Shown: one piece after another, positions 10,768 to 23,809 of the stretch
Numbering within the stretch: the stretch's first letter is position 1
Layout of the letters: each line of letters starts with the position of its first letter
Source of the DNA: Lucifuga dentata
Taxonomy: Eukaryota > Chordata > Actinopteri > Ophidiiformes > Bythitidae
Direction: 5' to 3'
Length of the DNA stretch: 64,000 nt
NCBI GenBank assembly: GCA_014773175.1
Contig: VXCM01002021.1
Location: forward strand, 152,401-216,400
Notes under the pieces: generated by a model
What the model was told of the DNA's origin: nothing
The model's input: only the letters and a program-made list of their open reading frames with translations
Databases searched by the model: none
Position numbers and translations under genes: made by a program

Positions 10768-10809
10768 CATTAGCAGATACAAATCAATTATGGTGAAACA
10801 CTGAGGTTG

Positions 10810-12235
10810 AACTGGGGTCACACAGCATTACTCTAAGTAAGGCAAGATCAATGTAAGTCTATGGCAGCTGGTGAACAGTGTATTAGGCTGCAGCAATTGT
10901 TCTGCTGCCGTGACTTTGCTTTGATTTCTTAACTGAAAGCAAAGAATGGAATATTTAAACAATAATGGACTGTGTTGTTGTGAAGTGTTGGGCTGTTGGA
11001 TAATAGTTTGTTTCATTGTCATGCAAATCTATGCTCTCCTTTTTCACAACCTTTATTCTATTATAAATTCACAATTTTGCTGGAAATGAGAAGAAATGGC
11101 TTTATTTCCAGGAAAAACAACATCTGTTTCAAAAGTGGGTGTTCATAGCTCTTATGTTTCTGAAAGACCATTAAAATTTCCATTCCAAACAAGTGTCAGA
11201 AGGAATCATTGCAGCTTGGTCTATAGTGGTGCAAGGCATGGAGCAAAAACGTTACTAAAATAAATCATTGAAGATCTTTGCAGAACACATTGATGATTGA
11301 CTGAATGAGTGTGCTCATTATGGTCACACACCCGACTCAGTCCTGTACCCATCAAATTACAGCCTTCAGCGTCGATACACCGTGACTTGTAAATAAATGG
11401 TATCAGGGTTTGATTTGGTGACAGAGTGGCAGTGTGCGGCATCAATATGACTACCGGCAAGAATTAACGTCAGGCTAAATTACAGACCACCAGAACCGTT
11501 ACAGTAGGTAGTGAGTAATTCACCAATAAAGCCAGCAGAGTTGTGCTCTTCACTGTTTCATCAAGATCCAATTAAGAGTTGTGTTTTAAAGACTGACATA
11601 CTCTAATGTGTGAATAATCTGCCCTAACAAACACTTACACGTGTGCAGGCACAACACACATACACTCATTGAAATGCACTTGCACGGTGATACAGTACAT
11701 TCTCTCAATTGATGAGTATAAGTCTAAACACAAAATCTGAGGGAGAAAAATTAAAATCAATGTTTCATGTGGATGACAAAAAAGTCAGTCATGTACATTG
11801 TCTGCATGTCATCCATTAAGCTAATGCACTGTTTTCACATCACAGTATTCTGATAAATTGGAAGAAGAATGCCATCTTACACCTCTAATGGCATAAGATT
11901 GTTGAAAAATTTCCACAGCGATAATAAATTTTAATTCATGGAACTCATGGAGTCTCAGCATCCTGCATTCAATGCTGCAAAAACAACTAGGTAAGAGCCT
12001 TTGAATACTGCTGAGAATGAATATAAATCTGTTAATGTATTTCTTTTTAACGTCAATTTATTTCAGTATAGTATCTATACAGTGAGTGTTACAACCTGTG
12101 AATAACTATTATGAGGACATTCTAGTGGTCTGCCTTTGTTACTGACAAAAGCACTGATAAAAAACATTTTGGCCAAATACATCTTATCATTACCAAGATC
12201 TGCGTGTTCATGTGAAATTTGAAGGTTATTCTGAA
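10810..12235. other. Intergenic, no gene seen
   Basis: Mostly unique-looking AT-rich sequence. The frames at 10828-11022 and 11221-11460 (both minus) show no domain and no convincing splice sites. Confidence 0.55.
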
Positions 12236-12240
12236 AATCG

Positions 12241-12438
12241 GTGGTTCTCAGTCCTGGACCTAGAGTAACACAGCACAGCTTATTTTTCACCTCTCCTTCC
12301 TCTAACACCTGATTAGATAGATAAAGTGTATTTAGCCAATCAAGATCTTAAAGGCAACAATTGAACATAACTGATTTTGCCAATCAGATGGGGGGTAGAG
12401 CAGTGCTGCAATACTGAAGTATCAGGATTGAGAAGCAT
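12241..12438. mobile_element. Small inverted-repeat DNA transposon (MITE), about 200 bp
   Basis: Left end GTGGTTCTCAGTCCTGGACC and the inverted right end (GCTTCTCAATCCTGATACTT on the minus strand) match at most positions for about 38 bp, including a shared CAGCAC near the inner edge. The element has no coding capacity and belongs to a type scattered through fish genomes. Target-site duplication was not identified. Confidence 0.6.
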
Positions 12439-13813
12439 GGATGTACAATTTTGCTGCCAATTTCCACACAAGTCCTAGAATCCCCTTCTTGGGCTTTGAA
12501 GAACTAAGCAGTAGTTGTTAATGTCTATGCGATATGAATATGCAAAATGTAAACATGAGCTTTGAGACAGTTTTAATCATTTTAAAATGAATCTCCACAG
12601 TTTAAGTTTAGTCTGTTTCTTCTTATTTTCATGTCTATGTAAAGTACTTTGAATCATTTTTGAGTATGTCATGTGTGCTTTACAAATAAATTTGCATTTA
12701 CACAATAGCTACATTGCCACGGGACTTTATAAAATCTGCACTTGCTGCACTTGAGTCTCCACATGTCACAAGTTGTCCTCACTAAGCTATTTAATGGATC
12801 TTTGTGGAGATGGTATGAAGCCAGCAGGCAAATGACTTACCCGGGCTTGTTGCCAAAACCATTAAAGTCCATCCCTGGGTGCCTGTCAGATAATGATTAC
12901 CCTCCTGTGCCCCCATCCTCGATCTTCACACACCTTGTCTAAACACTCTACCTGGGCTCCAGCAAGGCTGACAAAATGAAGACTGTTTGACAGATCAGAG
13001 ACAGCAATGTCCACACAGGCTGACAGATAGCTACAAACAGCCATGATAACATAACATACACATACACAACACATCTAAACATAAAAAAAACTAAAAAGTG
13101 CTTGAGTAGGCAAGACACATTCATCCACATACACAGAAACGACTGATGTGCACAGTAACATGAATTATGGCTCTAAAAATTTATACTTCAATATTTTGTG
13201 CTTTTACTTTCCTTAAGTGAATGGATGCAGTGAGAATCTGCATCTCTCAGACTTGTGCCAGCTCTTTCCTCTGATCCGACCACGAACCAGCCAACAAAAC
13301 ACACCTGGGAGTTCACAGTTGTGTTTGTGTGTGCATTGGGTTTGCAGCAAGCCTGTGAATATGTGTGTTAGCTCAAGTTAGCTTCTCAGCAAGCCTGCCA
13401 GGCTAAGAGTCCAACATCTGTGAGTTCAGATGTTTTCTAATGATATGCTAATGGTGCTGGAGGGAGACGAGCACAGAGGCTAATGTAGCGGTCACAAACC
13501 TCTGCCTCTGTCTCTCTGTCACTTCCTCTCAGCTAGTTTGCCCATTTTATCCATTGCTTGCTTTCTCCCTGTGAATACATGGCTTTACTACTTCTTCTTT
13601 CATTTGTCTCTACCACTTTATTTAAGTAGCTTTGTCTCTACCTCTCTATGAATACATGCTATAGCTTCCTGGTTCTCTTTTGCTGGTTTTCACTCCAGCT
13701 TTACCTGCAGCTGTTTCTCTACTGCACAGTAGCAGTAATTTTATAAAAGATGCATGTTGGACCTCATAGAGTTCCTATGGGAATAAAGGAAAAGTGCATG
13801 GTGGTTTACAATT
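12439..13813. other. Intergenic, no gene seen
   Basis: No recognisable coding exon or transposon. The frame at 12742-12942 (plus) lacks any known domain. Confidence 0.5.
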
Positions 13814-14010
13814 GGGAGGAGGGACCAATTCATTGTTTTGCAAATGTCAAGTCTTGGCTTGCCAGTCTTGACTTGGGACTTGTTGCAAATACTCTAAATG
13901 AAGACTTATTTATGACTAGCCAGTCTTGACTTCAGTCTTGACTTGTGACTTTTTACTAAGACTTGAGACTTATGTATAATTTTCAAAATAATGACTTGGT
14001 CCCACCTCTG
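13814..14010. mobile_element. MITE with GTCTTGACTTG-type interior
   Basis: Left end GGGAGGAGGGACCAATTCAT and the inverted right end CAGAGGTGGGACCAAGTCAT form matching terminal repeats. The interior is a series of degenerate GTCTTGACTTG units. This layout matches a common fish repeat ending in TGGTCCCACCTCTG. Non-coding. Confidence 0.7.
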
Positions 14011-14866
14011 ACTGTTAGATATTGTCACTGTACCATTTTTGCAAATTTTGTATACAGATGACAAAATAAGTACTGAAATGAGTGACTACAGTGGACTTGA
14101 TTTTTTCACATGTTGTTAATCAGTAATGAACTTAATTTGGCACGTTCTTGTCAATTATAGTACATATGGACTGCTTTAAAGTGTAATATACAGTACGTTA
14201 TATTATTCTGTTAATGACGTTTATCTTGCCCTATCCATGCACTAGGAGAAGTTTATAATTATTGTGTTTAATACAGTTTCTGGTATATTACTCAGTGTGT
14301 GATTAAGCATTTGAGAGAGTCAAAAGCCAGAAGTTCATGTGGCACATGACTTGTACAAAATTACTTTCTAGGATGAGAGAAAGAAAGGTTTGTTCTCCTG
14401 TGTTATATATTTAATGCACTTAATATGCTTAGCAACTATAATTACAAGATATCTACCCTCTATCTTGTAACCTTGGGTGTAGAATATAATGGTCTGGGAA
14501 ACTGAAGATTCTTTGTTTGCACCTGTGGCTGTTGCATCATGAGGTGACATTATGCTTGGTCATACTGTGTGGTCACCGAAGCAAAAAGCTGAATTGCTTG
14601 TAACCGCATATAAAGTGAGTGTGATTCTCTGTTATTTCAGAACCAACCTGGCTGTACTTGGACCGTGTCTTTGTGCTGATTTTTCTTCTCTGATAGTTAT
14701 CATAATAAAAAAGAAGTGTTTTTGACTCATCACGCCTTTCCTTGATCAAAGAAATTCTCTGACATTTTAAATGAATGAATATCCCTAACAATGCCCAATT
14801 CTTCCCAATACACAAACAGCACCACCTTCCTCTAGGAGCTTAACCTCAATTGTGACCTACAGCTGG

Positions 14867-14867
<1 letters not shown>
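14011..14867. other. Intergenic, no gene seen
   Basis: AT-rich sequence. The minus-strand frames at 14368-14550 and 14573-14815 show no recognisable protein. Confidence 0.55.

Positions 14868-14895
<28 letters not shown>
14868..14895. repeat. (GT)n microsatellite
   Basis: About 28 bp of GT, followed by looser GT-rich and GAGT sequence up to 14950. Confidence 0.93.
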
Positions 14896-14897
<2 letters not shown>

Positions 14898-15070
14898 TAT
14901 GTGTGAGCATTAGTGATGCTTGTGTGTGTAAGTGAGTGAGTGAAAGACTGAGGGAAGATTTTTCTGTCTTGTGATTGTGTCTGAAGAGAATTGACCTCTT
15001 ACAATTATTAGATTTGAAGGGGAAGGAGGGGGTCTACAAGGCTTCTGTGTCAGCTGAATATGACTTGTGG

Positions 15071-15133
15071 TCTGTGTATATGTGTATATGTGTGTGTGTG
15101 TGTGTGTGTGGCTGGGNGGGGGGGGGGAGGGGG
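15071..15133. repeat. (GT)n tract and G run with an N
   Basis: A GT tract leads into a G homopolymer with the N at 15117. The G run length is not reliable. Confidence 0.88.
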
Positions 15134-15242
15134 CGTTTCACACCTTATGGCAGGAACTCGTTAACACCCATATCAATGTCTTTCTATGTGTACAGCTATT
15201 ACTATGTATTTATTGAAGGCCTTAAATTTTATTGCAAAATTG

Positions 15243-15366
15243 CTCTCTCTCTCTCTCTCTCTCTCTCCCTCCTGTTTATGTTTGCATTTATGGTTCTGGT
15301 GGTGGTGACAGTGTGTGTTTGTGTGTGTGTGTGTGCATGTATATGTGTGTGTGTGTGTTGGGGGGG
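15243..15366. repeat. (CT)n and (GT)n tracts
   Basis: CT tract at 15243-15267 and interrupted GT tract at 15310-15360, ending in a G run. The frames over them encode only repeat-derived residues. Confidence 0.9.
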
Positions 15367-16120
15367 TCTATTTGTGTGCTTTACTCTGCATTAAAATTTG
15401 TCTCCTGGAACTGTTCATCAGTGCAGTCAATCTTATTATGTGCACAGGTCAACACAGAGCCACTTTTCCAAATGATTAGAGAATATTTCTAAAACAGAGC
15501 TATTTTTAAAAAATAGTAATCATTCTGTCATCAGAAATACTGTTTACAGCTTGAAAGATGCTAATCTAATTGCTTTCTTGATCAGTGGATTACTGTGAAA
15601 TTTTGAACACACAAATGACTATGTTTAATGGCACTTTGCAGTGACTGTCAATAATTTGGGATTTAAAAAAAAAAAAAACGTGTCTCATAAGCAAACTACT
15701 GCTTTAAAATGGCCAAATGGCAGCAGCAGTTGAATCCTGATAACTCGAACAGGCAGAACCATGAATGTGCTCCTCCAGTACTGCTGCACACAGATAAAGC
15801 ACTTTTGGATTTAGGTGACTGGCTGCTGGGGCAAAACCTCTGTAACTATTTGAATATCATCAGGAGCCTAAACATTTGCAGTGATATTATCACTTCAGTT
15901 TGGCAAAAAGAGAGGAAATTCATTCAAAGTGATTGTTTATGCACCCAAATGCATTAGCCATGTTTCATTTTACCTTGGCTGTTAACTGTGAAATGCAGTC
16001 TAAGCAAAATTTGGCCATGATGCACCTGTTAATATGAAGTTGTTAAATTACTACTCAAGAGTGATTTTAAATAAGACTGAAGGTTCTATAAATCTGTGTT
16101 CAAATATTTATCACAGTTGC
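15367..16120. other. Intergenic, no gene seen
   Basis: The plus frame at 15709-15957 (MAKWQQQLNPDNSNR...) is not simple sequence, but no domain or exon boundary supports it. Confidence 0.5.
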
Positions 16121-16127
16121 TGCTGAA

Positions 16128-16175
16128 ATCCATCCATCCACTCATTTATCCTATGGAGGGTCACTGGATGTTTCT
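16128..16175 (+). repeat. Truncated copy of the CCATCCAT...GGGTCAC repeat
   Basis: CCATCCATCCACTCATTTATCC followed by GGAGGGTCACTGGATG resembles the start of the same fish repeat that is longer at 59605-59880. Only the first 50 bp or so remain. Confidence 0.45.
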
Positions 16176-16424
16176 GAAAATTGTCCCAAATTAAGTATGC
16201 AAAAGATTGACCTATAAATTAACTGCATGGGCTGCATTCATATAACTATGCTGCATTAAGTATAATTTAGTTGCTATGAGTTGATACTGTAGAAATAGAC
16301 ACCTGACTGAAAAAAGGGAGTGAAGAATTTGTAGGTCTAGATATGCTCAGTGTGAAAACATGTTTGGGGTATTTGTCCCCCCCAAATTTTGGAACAGCCA
16401 GCATGCCTGAACAGCTAACTTCCT

Positions 16425-16560
16425 CTGTTGGTTTGAGGATGATGCAGCAAGGATAATCTCTCTATCTACACCACCTGACTAACCAGTAGGACTCATTAGT
16501 GCAGTAACAAGGACATGATCCCTTACCTAGTTCCTTTGCGAAACATGGCCAATACAGAGA
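16425..16560 (-). mobile_element. SINE-like repeat, copy 1 (partial)
   Basis: Contains AACCAGTAGGACTCATTAGT followed by GCAGTAACAAGGACATGA, which matches 45870-45900 with a few changes. The two copies lie in the same orientation. The tRNA-like promoter part seen in copy 2 is not recognisable here. Confidence 0.5.
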
Positions 16561-18430
16561 AATGCTTCTGGGAATTTATTGGTAATCTCGGCAGTGATGG
16601 GCAAATGTTTCGCTCCTGCAATGTCTGAATATTGTGCATATTCAACATGAACATTCTGCTTTAAATAATGAATAAAAACATAATCCTGGCAATGAAACAG
16701 CAGATCATACTTCATGTAAATGTATTTTGCTAAATAACTGCATCCATATGTTGTGAGGCTGAGTTCAAGTTCACATCAAATTAAATTTTTTTATTCATTG
16801 AATGCATGTCAATTACAAAGACACATTTAAAAGAAAAATAACAAGCCTACTTAGGTCAAATAAATCAATAATGAATTACAGGACATAAGAGCAACACAGA
16901 AAAAAAAAATTCAAGGCAAGTGAAGGATGAATGAAGAGCAAAGGGCTGTTAGTGTGCTGCCTGAGAATGATCCATTAAAGGCAGCAGACAATTGTGACTG
17001 CCAGAATTAAGTATGAGATTAAGCATTGTCCATGAAACTATATTTTACTAAATACTCTGCTTTTTTATATCTCATACATTGGCATATTACATTAAATCAC
17101 ATCATACAATGTCAGTGTTCATCCTTCCAGCAAAGACATATTCATTTATTAGTAGAAAAGCTACTCTAATAAATGTACTTTTCTGCCTTGAACAGCTGGT
17201 GAGAGAGGATGTTCTAGTCAGTCACATGTAACAATGATTTGATTATTCTATTCACAAAAAGGCCTCTGAATGAACCAGACCATATGAATAAGTGTCCCTT
17301 TTCGAGATTTACACCTCAGACAGAGGTCACAACATTTAAGACTTTTTATTTCTCTAATGTCTAATATACTATGAATTTAGTTTGGGATGTGCTCGCTAAA
17401 AATCCACTTGTATAACAGTCCAGTCTGCTTCATCCACACTTTTGCAAACTCCCACTTTTGTCTGACATCCGTACAGCTCCAAATCTAATTATCTGTCGGA
17501 ATATGTATATGATAGAAACTCTCTTACCCATCGTTTGTCATGTCACAATTTATCAGAGAAAATTATTTTGGTAAGTCAGGTTAACCAAGCCATCGTTGTC
17601 TTATTGTGACAAGGAAAGCCTCTTTGTTCTTTATTTCCATCCGCACAATGACAACTGCTACAAAACACTCCCACATACTTACACTTTAAAGAACACAGAC
17701 TACAGACACATATACACGCCCGTGGTAATGTTGAGTCAGTAAGCTCATGAGTGTGTGGTAGAAAACAGGTGCGTATAAATATTCAAAAGAAAAGTGGACA
17801 CAAGTGGAAATATGTGATTTTCAACCAATAAACATTAGCAACTTGCATGAGTGTATGTGCGTGTGTGTGTCTATGAGTGTTGGCGGATGTAGGTATATGT
17901 GGTTATGAAAATATAAAAATTTCACAAATATCCATGTACATTAAAGAACGTGCATGTGTTTTCTGATCAGTTCAGTTCTCTACTTGCATCTTGTCTCATC
18001 AGTATGCACAGTCGGGTTCACCATAGAAGACATAAGGAATTCTTCACAACACCCACCAAGAAAGCACAAAGCAGTTTTCTTTGCATGAACAATGTCAAAG
18101 TCATTCAGATATCTCAAAGTTGTTTTCCTCTGGTATGCCTCCAAGAAATGATACTAATAGTGTTTGACTGCCAGGTATGAAACTCTCGTGATCTGTAATC
18201 ACAACATCCTCTGCTTTTTGCAGCCTTGACTCCATCTACTGTACATAGTGTCAGTCTAACATGCAAGGAATTCTGCTTGAAATCTTATTCTCTCCCAGTA
18301 ATTACAAAATGATATCACTAATTAAAAGGTATTTAAATACACATTTTACTGAATAATGCTGTTCATTCCACTCTGTTCTACAGTTTACTTAAATGCTTGG
18401 AGGACATGGGTTTTAACAGAAGAAAACACA
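16561..18430. other. Intergenic, no gene seen
   Basis: Long stretch with few repeats. The frames at 16527-16715 (minus) and 17950-18180 (plus) show no recognisable domain. Conserved non-coding elements could be present but cannot be shown without alignment. Confidence 0.5.
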
Positions 18431-18526
18431 GTATGATGCAATGTGATACAATGCAATGTGACAGAATACGATGCGACACAATGCAGTAAGATACAGTTCA
18501 ATGCGATAAGATACAATGCGATATCA
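18431..18526. repeat. Degenerate decamer repeat (GATACAATGC type)
   Basis: About ten imperfect copies of a 9-11 bp unit such as GATACAATGC, AATGCGATAA and AATGTGACAG. Unit spacing drifts, so it behaves as an old minisatellite. Confidence 0.75.
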
Positions 18527-18799
18527 TACTACCATGGCCCTTTCTTTACTGACGAGTTTCATTTAAAAAATTTAGAACATATACTTTGCTAATGCACACA
18601 CAACTAGCATATGAGCCATATCCTAAAATCCAAACAGGCTAAGTGAAATATTTTAAACTGATATATTCCTGCATGATTAACACTTTTCCGTTAAATTACA
18701 AACCAAACTAATGTGAATACAACCCATTACACTATCCCCATATACAGTACATGGGTACAGAACATGAGAAATACTGCTACATGTAAACATACAGTGCAT

Positions 18800-19834
18800 T
18801 AGGGCTGCAACTAACGATTATTTTGATAGTTGATTAATCTATCGATTATTGAAACGAATAATCAATTATTCGGATTATGAATTGCACAATTACTCAATGG
18901 CTCTTATTTAGCTATCAGCTTTTAAATTTAGCTTGAGGTTGTTTTAGGCATGTGCTAAGTTACAATAAAGATGAATACTTCATTTAAAAATGCATCTTAA
19001 TGAACTTTCCTGCTGATACAACAGAATGTTCAACTGAATCCAGGTCCTGTCAGGTTCCGTAGCATTTAACTGACATTTGTCTGTGACCACTACTGATAGA
19101 AAAGATAAATAAAAATTACAATATCCATTTTTTCTGTCAAAATTTAAAACCAAGAATAAGCAAAGCAACAGCAATAAAATATAACAAAACTACAACAGTT
19201 TTCTCTTTATCAAATAAATCAAACATCCATCTAAATTTTAGAAAAGGAAATAAGAATGAGTTCCAGATTTTTTGCAATTTAGAATAACTAATTCTCTGGT
19301 GTTCTCGGCAGCAACACATTCTCCAGCTGTGAATGTCACAAAGTTTAAGAATGTAAAGTTAGGGCACATTTGGAACAACATTTCGTTGTGAATGATAATT
19401 ATTTGCTACTCTCAATGCCATTAAAATTCATTGATCAAGAGAAAATGTATAGAAAACATTACAGCTTTTAACGTGAAGTAACAGCTTTTAACATTAAGCT
19501 AACGTAGCTAGCTAACTAGCTTACCGAAACGAGTCTTAATCATGCAGACAGCCAACATGCCTCCTCTTCAGATGCTCCAGCATAACTAATGTGCTCCCAT
19601 GCCAGGAAAGCTCAACTTTGCAAATGTTGCAGTTTACAACCTTTCTGGCCGAGTTAAGAGTGAAATGCTGCCATACTTTGGAGGTTTTTGGTCGCGAAGG
19701 TGTTGCCATCACTCCAGTAAGCAGTATCACTACTGTCATAGATGACATCACCAACTAATCGATAATTAAATTCGTTGGCAACTAATTTACTCATCGATTT
19801 TTATCGACTATGTTGATTTTTCGTTGCAACCCCA
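18800..19834 (-). mobile_element. hAT-type DNA transposon, internally deleted
   Basis: The ends TAGGGCTGCAAC and (inverted) TGGGGTTGCAAC are short terminal inverted repeats followed by CGATTA/TCGATT-rich subterminal sequence. Flanks CAGTGCAT (18792-18799) and TAGTGCAT (19835-19842) match at 7 of 8 positions, as expected for the 8 bp duplication made by hAT transposases. Inside, on the minus strand, one BED zinc finger remains (19536-19709). No RNase H-like catalytic domain or dimerisation domain is left, so it is non-autonomous. Confidence 0.85.
19536..19709 (-). pseudogene. Remnant of hAT transposase: BED zinc finger only
   Basis: 57 residues from the ATG at 19709 to the TAA at 19538-19536. 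Shows SKVWQHFTL, then NCNICKVELSWHGSTLVMLE and HLKRRH. The BED finger residues are present: aromatic W13 and F16, C27-x2-C30 and H46-x4-H51. BED fingers bind DNA at the N-terminus of hAT transposases. The frame stops just after the finger, so only the DNA-binding module survives. A peptide of this kind could in principle bind related transposon ends, but expression is unproven. Confidence 0.75.
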
Positions 19835-19842
19835 TAGTGCAT

Positions 19843-22800
19843 ATTACAGCCACTACCTTAATTAACAGTACAATATCAGCCCTTGAATTTATGGATGGTA
19901 GAGAAAGCGGAGCCAAGTGTGTTAACATAAAGAAGCTACACAATAAAATCACTTCAGTTGCCAAATACTGTGAACCTTTCAATAATGTAGCTGTAGAAGT
20001 ATTTACTTTCAAATTTACAGCAGTACTTTGAGCTGTTTTTATGATTCATTTGAAATGTTACAGCCCCTTTGTTTTGGTCATATTAATCTACTTCCAAAAG
20101 TGTACCATACATACATGTGTGAACCCCCTTTACTAGCACCTACAACACATGTGCCGGCTTATTTATGTGTTCATATACAGTGGTGTGTGTGGTGTGTGTG
20201 CGTGTGCGTGCATTCATGATGATGAATATGCTATTGGGAAAGCAGACAATTGCCGTTTTCCCTCTCTTCCTGTCCTCCTGCTTGGCTTGTTAAGAGGAAC
20301 ACAGAAACAGAGCTGTTCGCTTAATCAACAAGAATAATGGAACGCTTGTTTGTTTTCACTGCAAACAGCAGAAACCATGTCTGCACTCCACACATGCTTC
20401 ACTGCGTATGTGTGTATGTGAGAGACAGAGAGCCTGAGTGGGTGTGGGTGCGAGTGCGTGTTCCAAGTTTTGTTTCTCATAATTTCTCTCTCATTGCATC
20501 GCAATATTTTATGCATGACAAACAAGGCACAAACAAAAACAAGCAGACATGTTAATCAGTGTATAACTGAATCAACAATAAACATTATTAAGTATACGAC
20601 TTCATTCCACAATGATGTGTATCACATTAACGAGGCAGCAGTTTAACAAAATTACAATAAATTACTTTAAAGGCAATTCACACAGCTATTTTAGCTCTAT
20701 GAATTCGAAGATATAAAACTAGCAAAGCCACATTCATGGTAGTATAGGTGTGTGCGTTGTGTGTCGAATCCCTCCTCGAGAACAGTGTGTGTGTGTTTTG
20801 GTGCCATCAGTGGCTTAAGGTACTTGAAGAGCACTTTGTCTCTATGGGCGGCTTTATGATAGGAAAGCTGTATCTGTCTCTTTTTTTTTATCTGTGTACT
20901 TTTTTTGCTCCTTTTCCAGAGCACCTTGGTTTAAAAGCATTCTGTCTGTGTCTTCATTTTTTCATTTCTTTCATCGTCTTAGAGTCTTTTCCTCATTGCT
21001 CAACACCTTCTTGTTCCCAAGCCACAAAAGCAGCACAGCGCTCATGGATTTAGAGAAGTCTAGCATTTTCTGCTAGACTTTACTGTGCCATATCAACCAA
21101 ACAGACAGTTGGTCATTAAATACATTTACATGCACGTGCACATTATACTCCAATTTTTGTCTGTACTGCACTTAAAGCAAAAATGTGGAGTAAGATGTAT
21201 GCATGGATGGAAAATAATTCTGTTATTCACCAAATATAATGACTCATATGAGGGAAAACTTACCAGGTGAGGAAATGTAGGCTTTACTCTGATTGAGATT
21301 TGGTTACTCTGATTATAAGGCAATGGCTTGTTTATACATTGGAGTAAATTGATTCATAATTGTATAGGTCTATTACTCAAAGTATTCCAGACATGACTTC
21401 TGCTGATTTCAATCTTATTATGGTGTTTTTATGTGACATTTCAAAGAAACAGATTTATTGCCTTAAGCATAGTAGAACTGCAAAAAGTGAATATACATAT
21501 GAAATACGCCGACTGAAACTTAAATATATTTCGTATATTTTGTAATTTTTTAAATGCTTATCTTAAAGCTTATGTTATACATTTTCTCACAGTTTTACAG
21601 AAAAGCTACTGCAAATTTAAATATTTTTGGCTGCCTTAAACCAAAAACCCTCTGTGAAAACCTGGGTCTGCCTTATTGCAAATTCTAAAGTGTGTTGATG
21701 TTCTATTTCTGTTTCTAAATTGCATCAGGAATGCTGCTGCTCTGAGGTGGAAAACAAAAGCTGTGTTGTTATCAAAATTAAACTTGTCAGCTCACTGGCA
21801 CTCCTTCACACAGCCAACAGTAAAAAAAACTAAGAACTGAGAAGGAAATAACTTACAAGAAAGCCTTTGGCTAAACTCTGCAAATCTGACAAATATGATA
21901 TACAACATAAACCCAACAATAAGCTGTTCTCTGTTATCAAGCATATGGGTTCTGTGAAATTGCACCTTATGCTTTGTATAAGAGTCACACTGAGGATGGA
22001 AAAGGTATATTTGGCTGCTCCTGTTTTTTGTTTTTTGTTTTTTTTCCCATTATTTCCATGGCTCATTTAAAGCTTTTGCTTGGCAATCCCTGTCATAATA
22101 ACCTTGATATGCTATTAAACATTTCGGCACCTTCTTATTAGGTATTCTAGTGTGTTGTCAAGCTTTTTTTCTTTTCCAAGAAATATTTAAATTAAACACA
22201 GAAATGAAGAGGAGCAGATAAAGATCCAGGAAATGTCCTTATAGGCTGAGGATACATCACATTGTGTCTAGACTAACAAGAACAATTGGAAAGTCCCAAG
22301 ATTCATTATAAGAATGATATATCACTCCTGAATAACGCTGTAGTCATTAGTGCAGATAGTTGAAGCAGCTGAGACAATGAAACCTTTGTGCATCTTAACT
22401 AATTGCCATGCCAAACATAAGCCATGTCCAACTGTAAAGATGTCCTCAATACACATTTTTATTTCTTCCCAAGACAGCTTAGGAACAATGTTCTTCATAA
22501 AGAAACAAGTACTGATTTTGCACTTTTGATAATGACAAGCTGAAGGGAAGTGAATACTTTGTATGGCCTTCTAAACAAATCATGAAGATCAGTTTTGGCC
22601 TTTCTGTCAATGTGAAGTCTTGATAATATTCAAGCAGCAGTAAAATTCAGTTTTTACAGGAAAGAGATTTAGTCACCACAAATTTAATGCATCAATGTTT
22701 TTGCATCTTCCATTTATTTTATCAATACACGCTGTCCTTGCTTCAAAGTCGGGCGACAAGGTTTGGGTTGGATTTTAGAGAAAAAAAGGCAGTGGGAGAA

Positions 22801-22972
22801 AAAAAGAAAATATACTTCCAAACTCATCTTTTCACTTCACTGGGGATCATCTACCCAAATTATTCTATGTTCTGATAAGAAAACTAATGTAGGTGCGATG
22901 AACTCATGCAAAAATAAGGCAAGGCTAAAATGTAAAGAGTGTATCAGACACTTTTTAATTTAAGCTCCTTCA
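19843..22972. other. Intergenic, no gene seen
   Basis: AT-rich sequence with a short GT/GC-rich tract (20179-20210). The many frames here (20028-20219, 20748-21053, 21126-21323, 22687-22963 and others) show no recognisable domain and no convincing splice sites. Confidence 0.5.
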
Positions 22973-22973
22973 A

Positions 22974-23021
<48 letters not shown>
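22974..23021. repeat. (CT)n(CA)n microsatellite
   Basis: About 16 bp of CT then about 32 bp of CA. Confidence 0.95.
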
Positions 23022-23024
<3 letters not shown>

Positions 23025-23369
23025 GGTTTTTACAGGAACAAATGCAGCCATCTTCAGAGAATAAAGTGCTATTAAGATAATCAGCCATTGCAAGAATTAA
23101 TTGCCTTGTAAAAATTAAGTTCTCACAAAACAAGGCAAAGCACGCTCAGTGGAAACGCTGCTCTTACCAAACAAATCCAAGATGTGAAACACAGTTACAA
23201 ACATGACATGTTTACGATTACAATAAAATCACTCATACACACTTTCACAGTCCCTAGCTTTGTCCTTGTACACACTATTACACACTAACACACACACACG
23301 ACCATTCCTAATTAGCTATTTCTGGAGGTAGCAGGGAGCTAAATATCAACCATCCATCAGTGGACTACT

Positions 23370-23665
23370 GTGTGACATCATTCTCTTTCTCTATCTCATC
23401 CCATTTTCCTCTTCCTCCTCATTTTTATTCTCTTTGCTGTTTGTCTTTCTCAATCACCCACCTCTACTCAGGTTCTTTCTCTTGCCCCTCATGTATGTTC
23501 TCTGTCCTTCCTCTTTCTTTTTTTCAATTTAATCCTCCATTCTCACTCACTTTCTCCTCTCCCACAATATCTATTTTTTATATTCCATCTCTCCATTTCC
23601 TCTTTTTGCATCTTCTTATCTCACTTCTTCGATTTCTCTCATCAATAACCCCTCCGTCCTCTTCG
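23370..23665. repeat. Pyrimidine-rich low-complexity stretch
   Basis: About 300 bp that is mostly C and T on the plus strand. The 149-residue frame at 23360-23809 is Ser/Phe/Leu-rich because of this composition and is not called as a gene. Confidence 0.8.
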
Positions 23666-23809
23666 CCTGAAGACTGTGAACAGTGGGAGAAGTTGCTAAC
23701 CTTTCATGACCTTTATCTGCAGCACACAGTGCTCTGTATGTTGGGGGTGGGTGGAGGGCTCTGTGCTGATTTCACATGTATCTTTATAAATAAATTATTA
23801 TTCTTATAA

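Noticed and set aside
10316..10804. 162-residue plus frame
   Set aside because: Pro/Ser/Leu-rich because of the pyrimidine-rich DNA, and it runs into a poly(A) that gives poly-Lys.
23360..23809. 149-residue plus frame rich in Ser, Phe and Leu
   Set aside because: Follows the C/T-rich tract exactly, so a composition artefact.
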